A stretch of 64,000 bases of DNA. Origin: Aphrocallistes beatrix. Its lineage: Eukaryota > Porifera > Hexactinellida > Sceptrulophora > Aphrocallistidae. The number at the start of each line of letters is the position of its first letter. The first letter of the stretch is position 1. The notes beneath the pieces were generated by a model. The model was not told where the DNA came from. It did no database searches and worked only from the letters and a program-made list of their open reading frames with translations. The stretch covers positions 1,240,001 to 1,304,000 of the forward strand of contig OY725488.1 of NCBI GenBank assembly GCA_963281255.1, written 5' to 3'. The translations under genes were made by a program, and so were the position numbers. Positions 11,424 to 21,231 of the stretch are shown one piece after another.

Positions 11424-12190
11424 CAGGTTACTCTCTAATTGTATATCTGAGAAGAGATATTAAAGCTGCTCAATATGATAATACAAACAGTATGTGAATC
11501 ATGAAATACTCTCTATAAATACTACCCTATTCAAAAATTGATGTGATCATCCCTTCTATATTGTAGAGATCATCCCGGCTATTTGGTAGAGATTACATCC
11601 TGACTATTTGGTAGATACGTAGAATCATGGAATATACCAACAAATAAAATATTCGTACTAATTATACTTGGTTTCAGAAGCCCCAAATAAATAAATAAAT
11701 AAATGATATATTCAAGGCCAATTAATTAATTTGCATTGAAATTTCTATTCTAACTTACCTTATTACCTTTTACACGGCAGGTGAAGGTGTTTTTACGCTA
11801 ATAAAAGTAAAGTGATGGAATTTCGCGAAAAAAATGGCGGTGTACAATTCTTATCTTGGAAAATGGTAGTTATTGGATTGTTAGAATGTTATATTTCGCA
11901 GGATCGCGACGACAAGGAAAGCGCGAGACGCTTTTTAGACGTATGAATGTAACTGTTGTAACTTGTAAGTAAAATGATAATTGACTACAGTACGTATTTC
12001 ATTTAAAACCTTTAATTTGTATATACTACTTGGTTTGTATTAACTAATCACACACAGAGTGCACATTGAGAAGTAATTCTAATACAAGCAGAAATAAACA
12101 CGAATATTCTTGTCTCATTCCAATTCGGAGTGACATACAGAATATAATATATTCGTTAAACCACCGTGATTATTCAAGCGATTCCTGAAA
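11424..12190. other. Intergenic region with short repeats
   Basis: Contains three imperfect units of about 33 bp around 11541-11615 (words GAGATCATCCCGGCTATTTGGTA and relatives), a short TAAA run near 11690, and a partial copy (11790-11855) of the dispersed repeat seen at 8709 and 42659. No gene is supported. Confidence 0.5.
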
Positions 12191-12877
12191 CTACAGTTTC
12201 GAATCCTTAGGAAGCATCTCCGAGATCCACTTCTGCACATCCTGCATCTCCTCAAGGCAGCTGCTATGCCCCAATTCTTTATACAGGCGAAACTTGGAAT
12301 TGGGTAGCCAGGCCTTCAGCCTCTCCTGAGACAACTGCCCAATCTTCAGATGAATGACTATGTCGGTGTCTCCGTGGCACTGGAATAGAGGAGTTTGTTT
12401 ATCCATCTTGATAGCTTCTGGGAACTTCGAGGCTAGTGGGAGGTAAGAACTGAGCATCAAGATGCCTCCCAACCGCATCTCACTCGTGAGAGCAGAGTAC
12501 ACCGCAACTGCGCCACCTTGGGAGAAGCCCCCCACGATGATCCGGTGAGGCTCAATCCCTCTCTTCAGCTCTTCTGAGATGATTTCTTTCACACGGTCCA
12601 CAGATTCGAGAATCCCCTTCTCATCCTCGGGCCCCTTCTTATCTAGCGAGTAGATGTCAAACCAGGCCGGCATGCTTTGATTCAAATTAATCGTGACAGG
12701 GCGAATCGGGGCGTTGGGGAAGACGTAGTTGATGTGGTCTGATTTTATAGTTTTGAAACCTTCACACCAGCCAGACCCGTTGTCCCCGAGACCATGCAGG
12801 AAGATGAATGAGGCCGAGTGTTTCGCACTAGCTTTGATAAAGAAAGGACTGAGCGCACTCTTTGAAATCGAAGCCAT
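12191..12877 (-). CDS. LYPLA1/2: Acyl-protein thioesterase (lysophospholipase 1/2 family)
   Basis: A single exon encoding 228 residues of an alpha/beta hydrolase matching animal LYPLA1/LYPLA2, which remove palmitate from S-acylated cytosolic proteins. Visible motifs are the oxyanion region FLHGLGDNGSGW near the N-terminus, nucleophile GFSQGG (Ser119), HGDTD (catalytic Asp172) and LGHSSC (catalytic His204), at family-normal spacing. The start is the ATG at 12877; the frame extends one codon upstream only through a TTG. The N-terminus (MASISKS) lacks the palmitoylatable Cys2 of vertebrate enzymes, so membrane association may differ. I cannot separate LYPLA1 from LYPLA2. Vertebrate homologues have about ten exons; here there are no introns. 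Confidence 0.95.
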   Translation of the reverse strand: MASISKSALSPFFIKASAKHSASFIFLHGLGDNGSGWCEGFKTIKSDHINYVFPNAPIRPVTINLNQSMPAWFDIYSLDKKGPEDEKGILESVDRVKEIISEELKRGIEPHRIIVGGFSQGGAVAVYSALTSEMRLGGILMLSSYLPLASKFPEAIKMDKQTPLFQCHGDTDIVIHLKIGQLSQERLKAWLPNSKFRLYKELGHSSCLEEMQDVQKWISEMLPKDSKL

Positions 12878-13349
12878 CAATCAGAATGTGAAGTTCCGGA
12901 TTTAAAGGATACTCTAGCGATAATATATATCTAAATATCATAGATGTACGTATATTTCTATATGACGTACTAGTATTAGTGTACGCATCAATTTAGCAGA
13001 AACGACCCTTATGCAAATGTCACTTACACTGAAAATAATTCATCCTAGCAATCGAGGCTAGTTCGATTGAGCATCGAAAGAGCTTTCGTAAGACTAGTCT
13101 CCACTAACTCAGAGATGATTGTATGCGACACTACAGTATACGGTGAGTGGGAACTTGGCCTTACTGAGACCACTCGAAATCATTTCGATGGTAAACTCAA
13201 TAAAAAATAATTCATTTGATGCGTTTAAAATGTAATAAAAGTCACAGAAACGTATTAAATAAACGAGTATAAATGTCTCTAACTTGGCAATGAGAGACAG
13301 TTACGTGAAATCTTTAAAAAGAAGAGAAGAGTGCAATGCGAATGAGAAT
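12878..13349. other. Intergenic region between LYPLA and the NHL gene
   Basis: AT-rich. A slightly more structured patch (13050-13200, several CGAAA/TTTCG words) can form small hairpins but matches no known RNA gene. Nothing else seen. Confidence 0.4.
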
Positions 13350-14135
13350 CTAATCAAACCGAAAAATATTCACAGTAGCACAAAAATGAGAAGCAACAAT
13401 AAAATCGCCAGCAGGAGTCAATACAATTCCAGTTGGCCTGCTAAGGGCGCCTCTCTTAATCAACTCACCTCCAGGAGAGTAGATGAGAATTTCGGAACGG
13501 TTGGAGTTAGACAAGATAATATTCCCATTCCTGGGAGAGACTACCAAAAACAAATTTCCTTCAGCATCAAGGTCTATGATGCTACTGAGCAGTTCCCCCG
13601 TCTTACTGAACACATGTACGTGATATGGTTTGCTGCTGGATACATACACCTTGTTTCTATAAACCTTTACGTCGCGAGGACGGAACAACGTTTTGGACAG
13701 TAAAGCTCGTTGAAATATCAAATTGTCATCGAATATTGCAACTCTATTATTATTACAGTCCGCTACAAAGGTGTCTCCGTTTTCATCTATCGTCAGACCA
13801 GAAGGCCAACTCAACAGTTGAGGTTCACTTGTCACAATACTAGGACCAGAGCCGTTACCTCTCAACATGACAACATATCCTCTGCCCAAGTTCGTGACAG
13901 CAACACGCATAGAGATGTTGTCTATGGCTATGGAGAAAGGCGAATTGATAGTGCCACCATGGAATAGAGTAGTAATATACTGACCGTAAAAAGTGTAAAC
14001 TCGAATCTTTTTATTTCCAAAATCAGTAATGTAGATGTTAAGATGTTCATCAAGATCCATTCCTCCTAAAAGGCAGACTAACTCATCACTACTGCCTTCT
14101 ACCTCAAAGCTTCGGGATGGTTCTGAATCTTCCAT
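13350..14135 (-). CDS. NHL-repeat beta-propeller protein
   Basis: The frame encodes about 261 residues made almost wholly of NHL-type repeats. Six blades can be counted, with signatures IYITDFGNKKIRVY, VAVTNLGRGYVVM, TFVADCNNNRVAIF, VYVSSSKPYHVHVF, IILSNSNRSEILIY and FIVASHFCATVNIF. A six-bladed propeller is complete for this fold, which TRIM-NHL and related proteins use for RNA or protein binding. No RING, B-box or filamin domain is visible. I start at the ATG at 14135. The frame is open about 120 bp further upstream (through 14225) but without an ATG, so an upstream spliced exon remains possible. Substrate and pathway are unknown. Confidence 0.7.
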   Translation of the reverse strand: MEDSEPSRSFEVEGSSDELVCLLGGMDLDEHLNIYITDFGNKKIRVYTFYGQYITTLFHGGTINSPFSIAIDNISMRVAVTNLGRGYVVMLRGNGSGPSIVTSEPQLLSWPSGLTIDENGDTFVADCNNNRVAIFDDNLIFQRALLSKTLFRPRDVKVYRNKVYVSSSKPYHVHVFSKTGELLSSIIDLDAEGNLFLVVSPRNGNIILSNSNRSEILIYSPGGELIKRGALSRPTGIVLTPAGDFIVASHFCATVNIFRFD

Positions 14136-14993
14136 GTTTGAATCCCTTTGATATGCTAGTTCATAAATTTTGATCCTGAACCGAAAATCAATCAAATTAC
14201 GCTCGTCAAATTCTGGTTTTGTCACAAGACGATCACGGATACAGACATGAATCGTAGTAGTACAATAATGTACAGACTAGAAGTGCACTAAAATGGAGTA
14301 GATTTTTCGGTGAAATACTAAACTAAGATATTATGCATTCGCTGAGGTAAACACATTACAAGATCGGGAATCTCTCGAGTAAGAAAGATGTAGTAAACTT
14401 GTTACAGTAAAGTAGTTTAGTTTAATTAATGTCAATACAAACAAGAAGTTACAAACAATAATGATACTTAAGTAATACTGAATGTACAGCTAATTTCCAA
14501 TATATCCTGCTATATCAATCTCTTCTACTCTATAAACTTATTATTGATGAAATGCTGAATATTGAATGATTTTACAAATGCATGCTATCTCTGGACTAGA
14601 ATATCTATAAATTGATCTCAATACTTAGTAAGTCAGTGGTCCACAGGATTCGAAATTTTGTATTACGGTTAATATGAGGGTGTCCATAGAAGATAGGAAA
14701 ATTGCTATAGTCTCCAGTCAGAAAAGGTTGAAAACCGCTGACTTAAGTCGATTACTTTAAATGTAAATTATAACAATGACAAAAAATTATTGGCCATTCC
14801 AGTGGTATTGAAACAAGTTTCTGCTAACAACAGGTGCAATTGCCATGAATGATATCAAATATCCGATTTAGATAACAAAACATCTGGTAAGTGACCTAGT
14901 AGTGTACTCAACTGAATTGTAATAAATCAAACAAACAATAAAGAGAGAAATCTATATTCTAGAAGTGCAGCTGGGACTGTAAGTTGGTAAATA
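14136..14993. other. Region between the NHL gene and ABITRAM
   Basis: AT-rich with no supported exon. It was examined for a RING or B-box exon of a TRIM-NHL gene and none was recognised. It probably holds the NHL gene's 5' region and the ABITRAM 3' untranslated region. Confidence 0.4.
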
Positions 14994-15551
14994 TCACCCT
15001 TCAACCAGCTGAGAGCAATCTGTCCTGGTCCTATCTCTCTTCAGAAGGAGATTGTTTTCACACACCTGGCTTCGGTCTTCGAATGCTGGCAGAATAACGG
15101 CAATGTGTCCTTCCTCCAGGGGACGGGAGACAATCAGCTGTGGGTCTTTAATAATAAGTTCATTGATTTCGATGAGATTTCCTTCAATACAGCTGTAGAC
15201 GGGAAAACGTTCTCCATTCTCACAGCAGAGGTAACAGAGAACAGAAGAGGGGACCAATCGCTGTGCCCCACGCTTACTCTTGCCTCGGGCCTGGTTGGCA
15301 GCACGGTCCGTCCTTCTGGACACATGACAGTCCACTTGACAGACGTTGAGCCCCCCGGCTTCCCTTGCTACGGGATGACCTGGTCCCAAGCAGACTACAC
15401 ATACGTTGTTCGAATGGCGGAGAACATAGAAATGTGGATGGCATACCCCTTCCTGGTCTACGGAGAAATGGGACTGATACTGTTTATAGTACCGTTCAAG
15501 GAGAGATGGGTAGCTAAACGGAACATCTACAGGTTTGGGTGAAACCGACAT
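14994..15551 (-). CDS. ABITRAM: ABITRAM (Simiate/FAM206) protein
   Basis: A single exon of 185 residues, matching the animal ABITRAM family (about 181 aa in mammals) along its length: SLLERYYKQY near the N-terminus, HPHFYVLRHSNNVCVVCLG, GKSKRGAQRL, a biotinyl/lipoyl-like segment with EGNLIEINE, and EGHIAVILPAFE near the C-terminus. In mammals the protein binds actin and influences transcription and neurite growth in nuclear speckles. That is family knowledge; the fold resembles glycine-cleavage H protein. The ATG at 15551 agrees with the family N-terminus. It lies about 300 bp from the 616-bp repeat that opens the 15.9-20.8 kb mosaic. No defects seen. Confidence 0.92.
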   Translation of the reverse strand: MSVSPKPVDVPFSYPSLLERYYKQYQSHFSVDQEGVCHPHFYVLRHSNNVCVVCLGPGHPVAREAGGLNVCQVDCHVSRRTDRAANQARGKSKRGAQRLVPSSVLCYLCCENGERFPVYSCIEGNLIEINELIIKDPQLIVSRPLEEGHIAVILPAFEDRSQVCENNLLLKRDRTRTDCSQLVEG

Positions 15552-15854
15552 TTGGTCAGAGTAGTTGGATTTATAACTTGGACTACAGGGCTATCTGAAA
15601 GGGAACATTTTAAGATACTGTGTACACGTACCCTCGAATTTTAGTAGCCGGGGTTATTAATATTAATTCTTAGTCCCATTTATCACCTTAACCTGTTTTT
15701 CGGTTCGGTCCTATCCAAAATCCCACCCTGTTCCAAATGGAGTGATTTTTGAAAGTGTCCAGTCACTGATGTTTAAGAACGATTAAGTATAATTCGAATA
15801 TATTTCATTTGTCTTTTTTTCCATCAATTGGTTGTGAATTAAATTTTAAGATTT

Positions 15855-16470
15855 AAAAAACCCCCCACAGACGGGATGGAAGTGTGCTTCCAAATCTCAT
15901 AAGTCACCTTAAGTCACCTTTATTATACTTAAATCAATTCCAGTCCATGTCGTTAAAGTTATTTTATGATCGAATTGATTGATCGTAGCATATAACACAC
16001 TTTAATTCTTGTTAACAATCAAATTGTAGACTGAAAATAGCAGTATTCAATCATTTATATGAAATAGAATCGTGTGAATGGCATTATAAAAGGCTGATAA
16101 TTGATTGGTTGTCACATGAACCAATGAATTTCAATCACAAATAGTTCTTTTGATTGTATGCATAAGTCAATACTATTTTATTCCAATGTATTTGCACTAT
16201 AAAATAATCGAATTTGATTGGCCAGCACATTTTGTCACCTATCTCGAAGAGGTGTGAACTCGGCGAGGTGTGAACACCGAGGTGCACATCTCCATATCAC
16301 TTTGCACCTCCTGTAAAAATTTCAAGACGATATCTCTTAAACTCTGGTCAGGACACGAATTTCGGCCGGCCGGCCGGCCGGAACATCCTCATTTTAGTAC
16401 TGTGCATCCTATACTATTAGTATAGTAGCTATGCTACTATACTAATACTATAGGAAGCACACTAAAAAAG
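15855..16470. mobile_element. 616-bp non-autonomous repeat, copy 1
   Basis: Nearly identical (about six differences) and in the same orientation as 20158-20774. It starts with an A-run plus C-run followed by ACAGACGGGATGG. It holds a (CCGG)n palindrome near 16363-16382 and ends with a long hairpin (about 16395-16463, arms of about 30 nt) followed by ACTAAAAAAG. The word GGAAGTGTGCTTCC near the start recurs inverted as GGAAGCACAC near the end, giving subterminal inverted repeats. No coding capacity. Features recall non-autonomous Helitron/Helentron-type or MITE elements; the class is not established. Confidence 0.8.
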
Positions 16471-16569
16471 GATCGCTATTCCTCATTAGATCGTCAAAAT
16501 AGGATCGCATCCTCATGCCCCAATCCCAAGTAACCATCAGCATTTACAGAATAATATGTAGAATCCCAC

Positions 16570-16950
16570 CTGGTTCTTATTGAACCCTCCAATAGCCGGA
16601 ACTTTCTTCCCCAGCTGTTTCAGCGTGAGTTTGATGAGTTCCACCAGTGCGAACTGTACCTGCTCCATCCTAGCAGACAGCTTCACGTGCACCTCCTGGA
16701 CGTCTGGCTTCACCTGGTCCAGGACACCCTTTACTGATGCATGGAACCTTGGCCAGAGGTAGAGATGTCTAGCAAAGAGACATTTCATCACGTGGTCCAC
16801 TTGGAACATTTCTCCTACGAATGTCTCTGGATTGTCTGAGAAGCCGTGTATGAAAGCGGTCTTGTTTCGCTCACGGAATAGACGCAATATAAATCCCTCC
16901 ATTGTCAGTTCTGTGACTTTATCTGCGTGATACACCATGAGGCCTGAAAC
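16570..16950 (-). pseudogene. ERCC4: Orphan internal exon of XPF/ERCC4
   Basis: A 127-codon exon with intact frame and consensus borders (acceptor TTGATTCTGCAG/, donor AACCAG/GTGGGA, phase 0 at both ends). The translation matches the N-terminal helicase-like module of XPF: HADKV, FILRLFRERNKTAFI.GFSDN, QVDHVMKCLFARHLYLWPRFH and HKPDVxExHV-like KPDVQEVHV. XPF is the endonuclease subunit of ERCC1-XPF in nucleotide excision and crosslink repair. No other XPF exon, including the ERKxxxD nuclease part, was found. Upstream is satellite DNA and downstream the 616-bp repeat, then ABITRAM. I therefore call it a detached gene fragment. An alternative is that the remaining exons lie outside the window, but intervening ABITRAM and ASPM on the same strand make that unlikely. 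Confidence 0.65.
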
Positions 16951-17066
16951 CTGCAGAATCAACAGTAATGCCATTATGTGAATAGCAATGCTCTACGAGG
17001 AGTGGTGAAACCAGGATTTTCAGATGGAGGTTATAACATGTGTTGCAACACGTGTTACAACACATA

Positions 17067-17100
17067 AGCGCGCTCCGCTTGCTTCCGCTGCGGCTGGCGG
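17067..17100 (-). repeat. Dispersed GC-rich motif, inverted copy
   Basis: Reverse-complement relative of the GC-rich block at 4203-4236 and 42249-42286, placed at the edge of the satellite. A short GGCGGACAC / GTGTCCGCC hairpin follows it (about 17097-17118). Confidence 0.65.
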
Positions 17101-17109
17101 ACACTTTGT

Positions 17110-18740
17110 GTCCGCCTGTTATAACACTGTTATAATTATCACCTGTTATAACACTGTTATAATTATCACCTGTTATAACACTGTTATAATTATCACCTGT
17201 TATAACACCTGTTAAAGTTATAACTTTAGTTATAACTCCAGTTATAACTAGGGATTCCAATCCCGGCCAAATTTCTCAATCCCGGGATTTCGGGATTGAT
17301 ATTTTTCTAATCCCGGGATTTTTCGGGATTGTATTTTGCAGCAAAATTTACTTAAATTTTAATTTGGAAAATTTAGAGAAGGAATATATTATTTAATTTA
17401 ATTTTTAACAAACTCTTTGAAAACAAGGGATGTACTTTCTGCCATAAAAATATGAGATAATCGTAATTTTTGATTATTTATTATTGTAGAAAGCCTATTT
17501 ATAGATTAGTAAATAGTAATACAGTACATACTTGTAAATCGTATTGTTGTTATTTGACACTGAATAGTGTATTTGTAAGTTACCATTGTAAATACGATCT
17601 TGTTTCCAAGTAGTTTGATTGGTAATCAAGGAAATTGTTCAATTGCTTAAACATAGAGTAGACATAACACTAAATTCGGGATCCCGGGATTGAGAAGGTA
17701 ATCCCGGGATTGAAATATCGGGATCGGGATTATAAAACTAATCCCGGGATTGAATCCCGGAGGTAAAATGGACCGGGATCCCGGGATTGTAACCCCTAGT
17801 TATAACTCCAGTTATAACTTCAGTTATAACTTCAGTTATAACTTCAGTTATAACTTCAGTTATAACTCCAGTTATAACTTCAGTTATAACTCCAGTTATA
17901 ACTCCAGTTATAACTCCAGTTATAACTCCAGTTATAACTTCAGTTATAACTTCAGTTATAACTCCAGTTATAACTTCAGTTATAACTCCAGTTATAACTC
18001 CAGTTATAAGTGTTATAACAGTGTTCTAACAGTGTTATAACAGGTGTTATAACAGTGTTATAACAGGTGTTATAACAGTGTTATAACAGGTGTTATAACA
18101 GGTGTTATAACGGTGTTATAACAGTGTTATAACAGTGTCATAACAGTGTTATAACAGGTGTTATAACAGTGTTATAACAGTGTTATAACAGGTGTTATAA
18201 CAGTGTTACAACAGGTGTTATAACGGTGTTATAACAGTGTTATAACAGTGTTATAACAGTGTTATAACAGTGTTATAACAGTGTTATAACGGTGTTTTAA
18301 CAGTGTTATAACAGGTGTTATAATTATCACCTGTTATAACACTGTTATAAAACAGGTGTTATAACAGTGTTATAACAGGTGTTATAACAGGTGTTATAAC
18401 AGTGTTATGACAGTGTTATAACAGTGTTATAACATGTGTTATAACACGTGTTATAACAGGGTTATAACAGTGTTATAACAGGTGTTATAACGGTGTTATA
18501 ACAGGTGTTATAACGGTGTTATAACAGGTGTTATAACAGTGTTATAACAGTGTTATAACTGGTGTTATAACAGGTGTTATAATTATCACCTGTTATAACA
18601 CTGTTATAACAGGTGTTATAACAGGTGTTATAACAGTGTTATGACAGTGTTATAACAGTGTTATAACAGGTGTTATAACACGTGTTATAACAGGTATTAT
18701 AACAGTGTTATAATATGTGTTATAACACGTGTTGTAAAAA
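17110..18740. repeat. Satellite of GTTATAAC-based tandem repeats
   Basis: Three related arrays share the palindromic core GTTATAAC. Array C (17115-17215) has a 27-bp unit repeated three times, built from CCTGTTATAACACTGTTATAA. Array A (17214-17248 and 17798-18005) has a 12-bp unit CAGTTATAACTT/CC. Array B (18005-18740) has 11-12-bp units GTTATAACAGT and GTTATAACAGGT, with two inserted inverted pieces near 18320 and 18580. Open frames reading Tyr-Asn-Ser-Ser repeats are artefacts of the array. The unit periodicity and inverted segments allow extensive cruciform folding. Confidence 0.9.
17249..17797. mobile_element. hAT-like non-autonomous element inserted in the satellite
   Basis: Interrupts array A. 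The ends are inverted repeats of the form TAGGG(A/G)TT(C/A)CAATCCCGG, and the interior near both ends carries repeated ATCCCGGGATT words. The centre is AT-rich without coding capacity. An AGTTATAA octamer flanks both sides, as expected for an 8-bp hAT target duplication, but the surrounding array contains the same octamer throughout, so this is weak evidence. Confidence 0.65.
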
Positions 18741-18794
18741 GTGCAATAATTTTCTTATTAATTAACAATGTGTTCTAATATGGTACATGTATAC

Positions 18795-20157
18795 TCCAAC
18801 ACTGAAATTAGAACCACCCTCAGACACGATGAATTCAAGTTGTCCCTCGAGCCCTCGGACTTTCTCTCCCAATTCAACTTCTTCTAGCACTTGCCAAAGC
18901 TGACAATCTTCAAACAAAGAGAACGGATCCAGTGCGAATCTGATTGGTCCGCTAAAAAGAACAGGATCCTGTGGAATAATAGAAACTTGGTTTCTCAATT
19001 CATGGAGGCCTAACTCCGTTATATCGACTCCATCAATATAGATATGTCCAGACGTCAACTCAATGAGTCTGAGAAGCGGATTCTGGAGCGAACTCTTCCC
19101 AGCCCCCGTCCTACCGACTATTCCTACTTTTTCACCACTTCTTACTTTGAAGGAGACACCTTTCAAAACAAGAGGTAGCTCAGGGGAGTATTTCATTTGA
19201 ACATCTTTAAATTCGATTTCTCCTCTGGTCACATGGAAATCTGATCCATTGGAATGTAACGGAGCCTCTTGGGGCAGTTCGATATAGTCAAGCACCCGTT
19301 CTACCGATACCATGTTCATCTCAACTTCTGCGCTTATTCGCAAAGCATGTTGTGTCAGACCCAATAAACTTAACACTTGCAATAAAATGAAGGCAGACAC
19401 AGAAGATGAGATGCTATCTCGTAACAGAATAAGAACGATCGCAACTAGAAGTGAGTAAATTGCGATGAGTGAATCCACCTGAAAAGCAAAGAAACGAAGA
19501 TAGCCATAAAATACTCTCCAACACTTCAAGTGAGTGTCCTGATGAGTTTGCATTTTAATAATCTGGTGTGATTCCAGACTCAAAGAGTGGATTGTTGCAA
19601 GTCCGTGGAGGGTGGAAGAGACGTGAGCAATCACGTCACTTTTTGCTGCGGACTCGAGTCGTTTTAACTGACGAATAGTCCTCACCAATTGGAAACGGTA
19701 GAGAATTAGGAATCCGATTAACAAAATACATGGCACAACTGTTAACCAATGTGCTATGACTGTGGCAATAAAAGTGAATAGGAGATAAAACATCGTAAAA
19801 ATATAGATTGAATAGGTCTAGGCAGGAGGTAGTCCATGGTTGCAATAAAACCTGTTCATGATTGAACCAATGGAATTTTTAAAGAAGAATGTGCTCGGAG
19901 CTCTCAACACCCGCCACAACATTCAATTGTGGAGATTGTGAGAGGCATGTGTGGTAACCCAGGTGTCAACGATTGAAGAAGCAAACAGGAGAAGACAAAC
20001 AGGAGAAGTCCAATAAACAAGTATATGCGAGTATCAAGTGAAACATTAATGAGCGGATTCAATGGACTGCTAATGTTACTAGTATTATCAATCACAGATT
20101 CTGTATTCGCTTCTATCCACCATATTAGGTAATAGTTATGTCCCAAAATCATTCCAA
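18795..20157 (-). pseudogene. ABCC4-like (MRP) transporter fragment, broken
   Basis: The translation follows the second half of ABCC4-type multidrug-resistance proteins: part of the second membrane domain (RAPSTFF, NSIGSIMNRF, LKRLESAAKSDV, SAEVEMNMVSVERVLDYIELP) and NBD2 with Walker A GRTGAGKSS, Q-loop IIPQDPVLFSG and the start of the signature GSNFSVG. The frame is open from 19793 down to a donor-like GGA/GTATAC at 18795. Upstream, between 20157 and 19793, homology jumps frames at least three times and meets an in-frame TGA after HNLHN. The Walker B and H-loop exon is absent; satellite follows instead. The other end is cut by the 616-bp repeat. The family exports organic anions and cyclic nucleotides; this copy cannot encode a working transporter. 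Confidence 0.85.
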
Positions 20158-20774
20158 AAAAAACCCCCACAGACGGGATGGAAGTGTGCTTCCAAATCTC
20201 ATAAGTCACCTTAAGTCACCTTTATTATACTTAAATCAATTCCAGTCCATGTCGTTAAAAGTTATTTTATGATCGAATTGATTGATCGTAGCATATAACA
20301 CACTTTAATTGTTGTTAACAATCAAATTATAGACTCAAAATAGCAGTATTCAATCATTTATATGAAATAGAATCGTGTGAATGGCATTATAAAAGGCTGA
20401 TAATTGATTGGTTGTCACATGAACCAATGAATTTCAATCACAAATAGTTCTTTTGATTGTATGCATAAGTCAATACTATTTTATTCCAATGTATTTGCAC
20501 TATAAAATAATCGAATTTGATTGGCCAGCACATTTTGTCACCTATCTCGAAGAGGTGTGAACTCGGCGAGGTGTGAACACCGAGGTGCACATCTCCATAT
20601 CACTTTGCACCTCCTGTAAAAATTTCAAGACGATATCTCTTAAACTCTGGTCAGGACACGAATTTCGGCCGGCCGGCCGGCCGGAACATCCTCATTTTAG
20701 TACTGTGCATCCTATACTATTAAGTATAGTAGCTATGCTACTATACTAATACTATAGGAAGCACACTAAAAAAG
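20158..20774. mobile_element. 616-bp non-autonomous repeat, copy 2
   Basis: Second copy of 15855-16470 in direct orientation, differing at only a handful of positions (for example one extra A in GTTAAAAG, CTATTAAG versus CTATTAG). It truncates the ABCC4-like fragment on its gene-5' side. The ends are the same: poly-A/poly-C start, (CCGG)n block, and terminal hairpin followed by ACTAAAAAAG. Confidence 0.85.
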
Positions 20775-21231
20775 AAAATTAAATGTACATGTTACTGTAC
20801 ATTTAGGTTGAAAGAAAATGTATGTAGATGTCATAAATGTATGTATACATACATAGTTGAAAGATACTGTGATGAAAAGGTAATTAATTGCACACTCAAG
20901 AAATCACTGCAGCTACCAACCCTCATGGTTTTATCAAATGAATACCACTCTATATTTAAATCAATACTAAGCGAACAACAAAATACGTATTAGGCTAGAC
21001 TGTTGAGTGATTTTGTCCCAGAGGGTTGGTTTAAATTAAATCAAATTATTTGTTGTTTTCTAGTTCATTCTTCAATTTGTTCCTCCAATAATACCAAATC
21101 CATAGGGTCAGTTATCACACTATAAAGGACTTTTGGGGGTAATAAAACGTTTGCAATTTAAATGATAAACGCGAATAATAACTTACTTTTTTAATTAAGG
21201 TCAAAACAATGTACTGGGTAATTCAACGAAA
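20775..21231. other. Intergenic region downstream of ASPM
   Basis: AT-rich, no recognisable exon of the ABCC-like gene or any other. It includes a short palindromic word near 20783-20803 (ATGTACATG / TGTACAT). It probably contains the ASPM 3' untranslated region. Confidence 0.4.

Noticed and set aside
12878-12880. TTG as first codon of the LYPLA gene
   Set aside because: Non-ATG. The next codon is ATG and gives the family-normal N-terminus.
13050-13200. Possible structured RNA gene
   Set aside because: Short hairpin-forming words but no match to tRNA boxes, spliceosomal RNA or snoRNA motifs that I can recognise.
13284-13703. 139-codon plus-strand frame
   Set aside because: Antisense to the NHL propeller gene, whose minus-strand translation shows six clear blades; composition of the plus frame is unremarkable.
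15105-15542. 145-codon plus-strand frame
   Set aside because: Antisense to ABITRAM, which matches its family end to end.
17750-18040. Plus-strand frame with Tyr-Asn-Ser-Ser / Tyr-Asn-Phe-Ser repeats
   Set aside because: It is the direct translation of a 12-bp satellite unit; no start context, no homology and no non-repeat portion beyond a transposon end.
17110-18740. CRISPR array
   Set aside because: There are regularly repeated units but no unique spacers and no cas genes, and the setting is an animal genome; the sequence is plain satellite.
19904-20209. Small intact membrane protein
   Set aside because: Its first residues come from the 616-bp repeat, and the rest matches ABCC transporter membrane segments before a frame break; it is part of the pseudogene.
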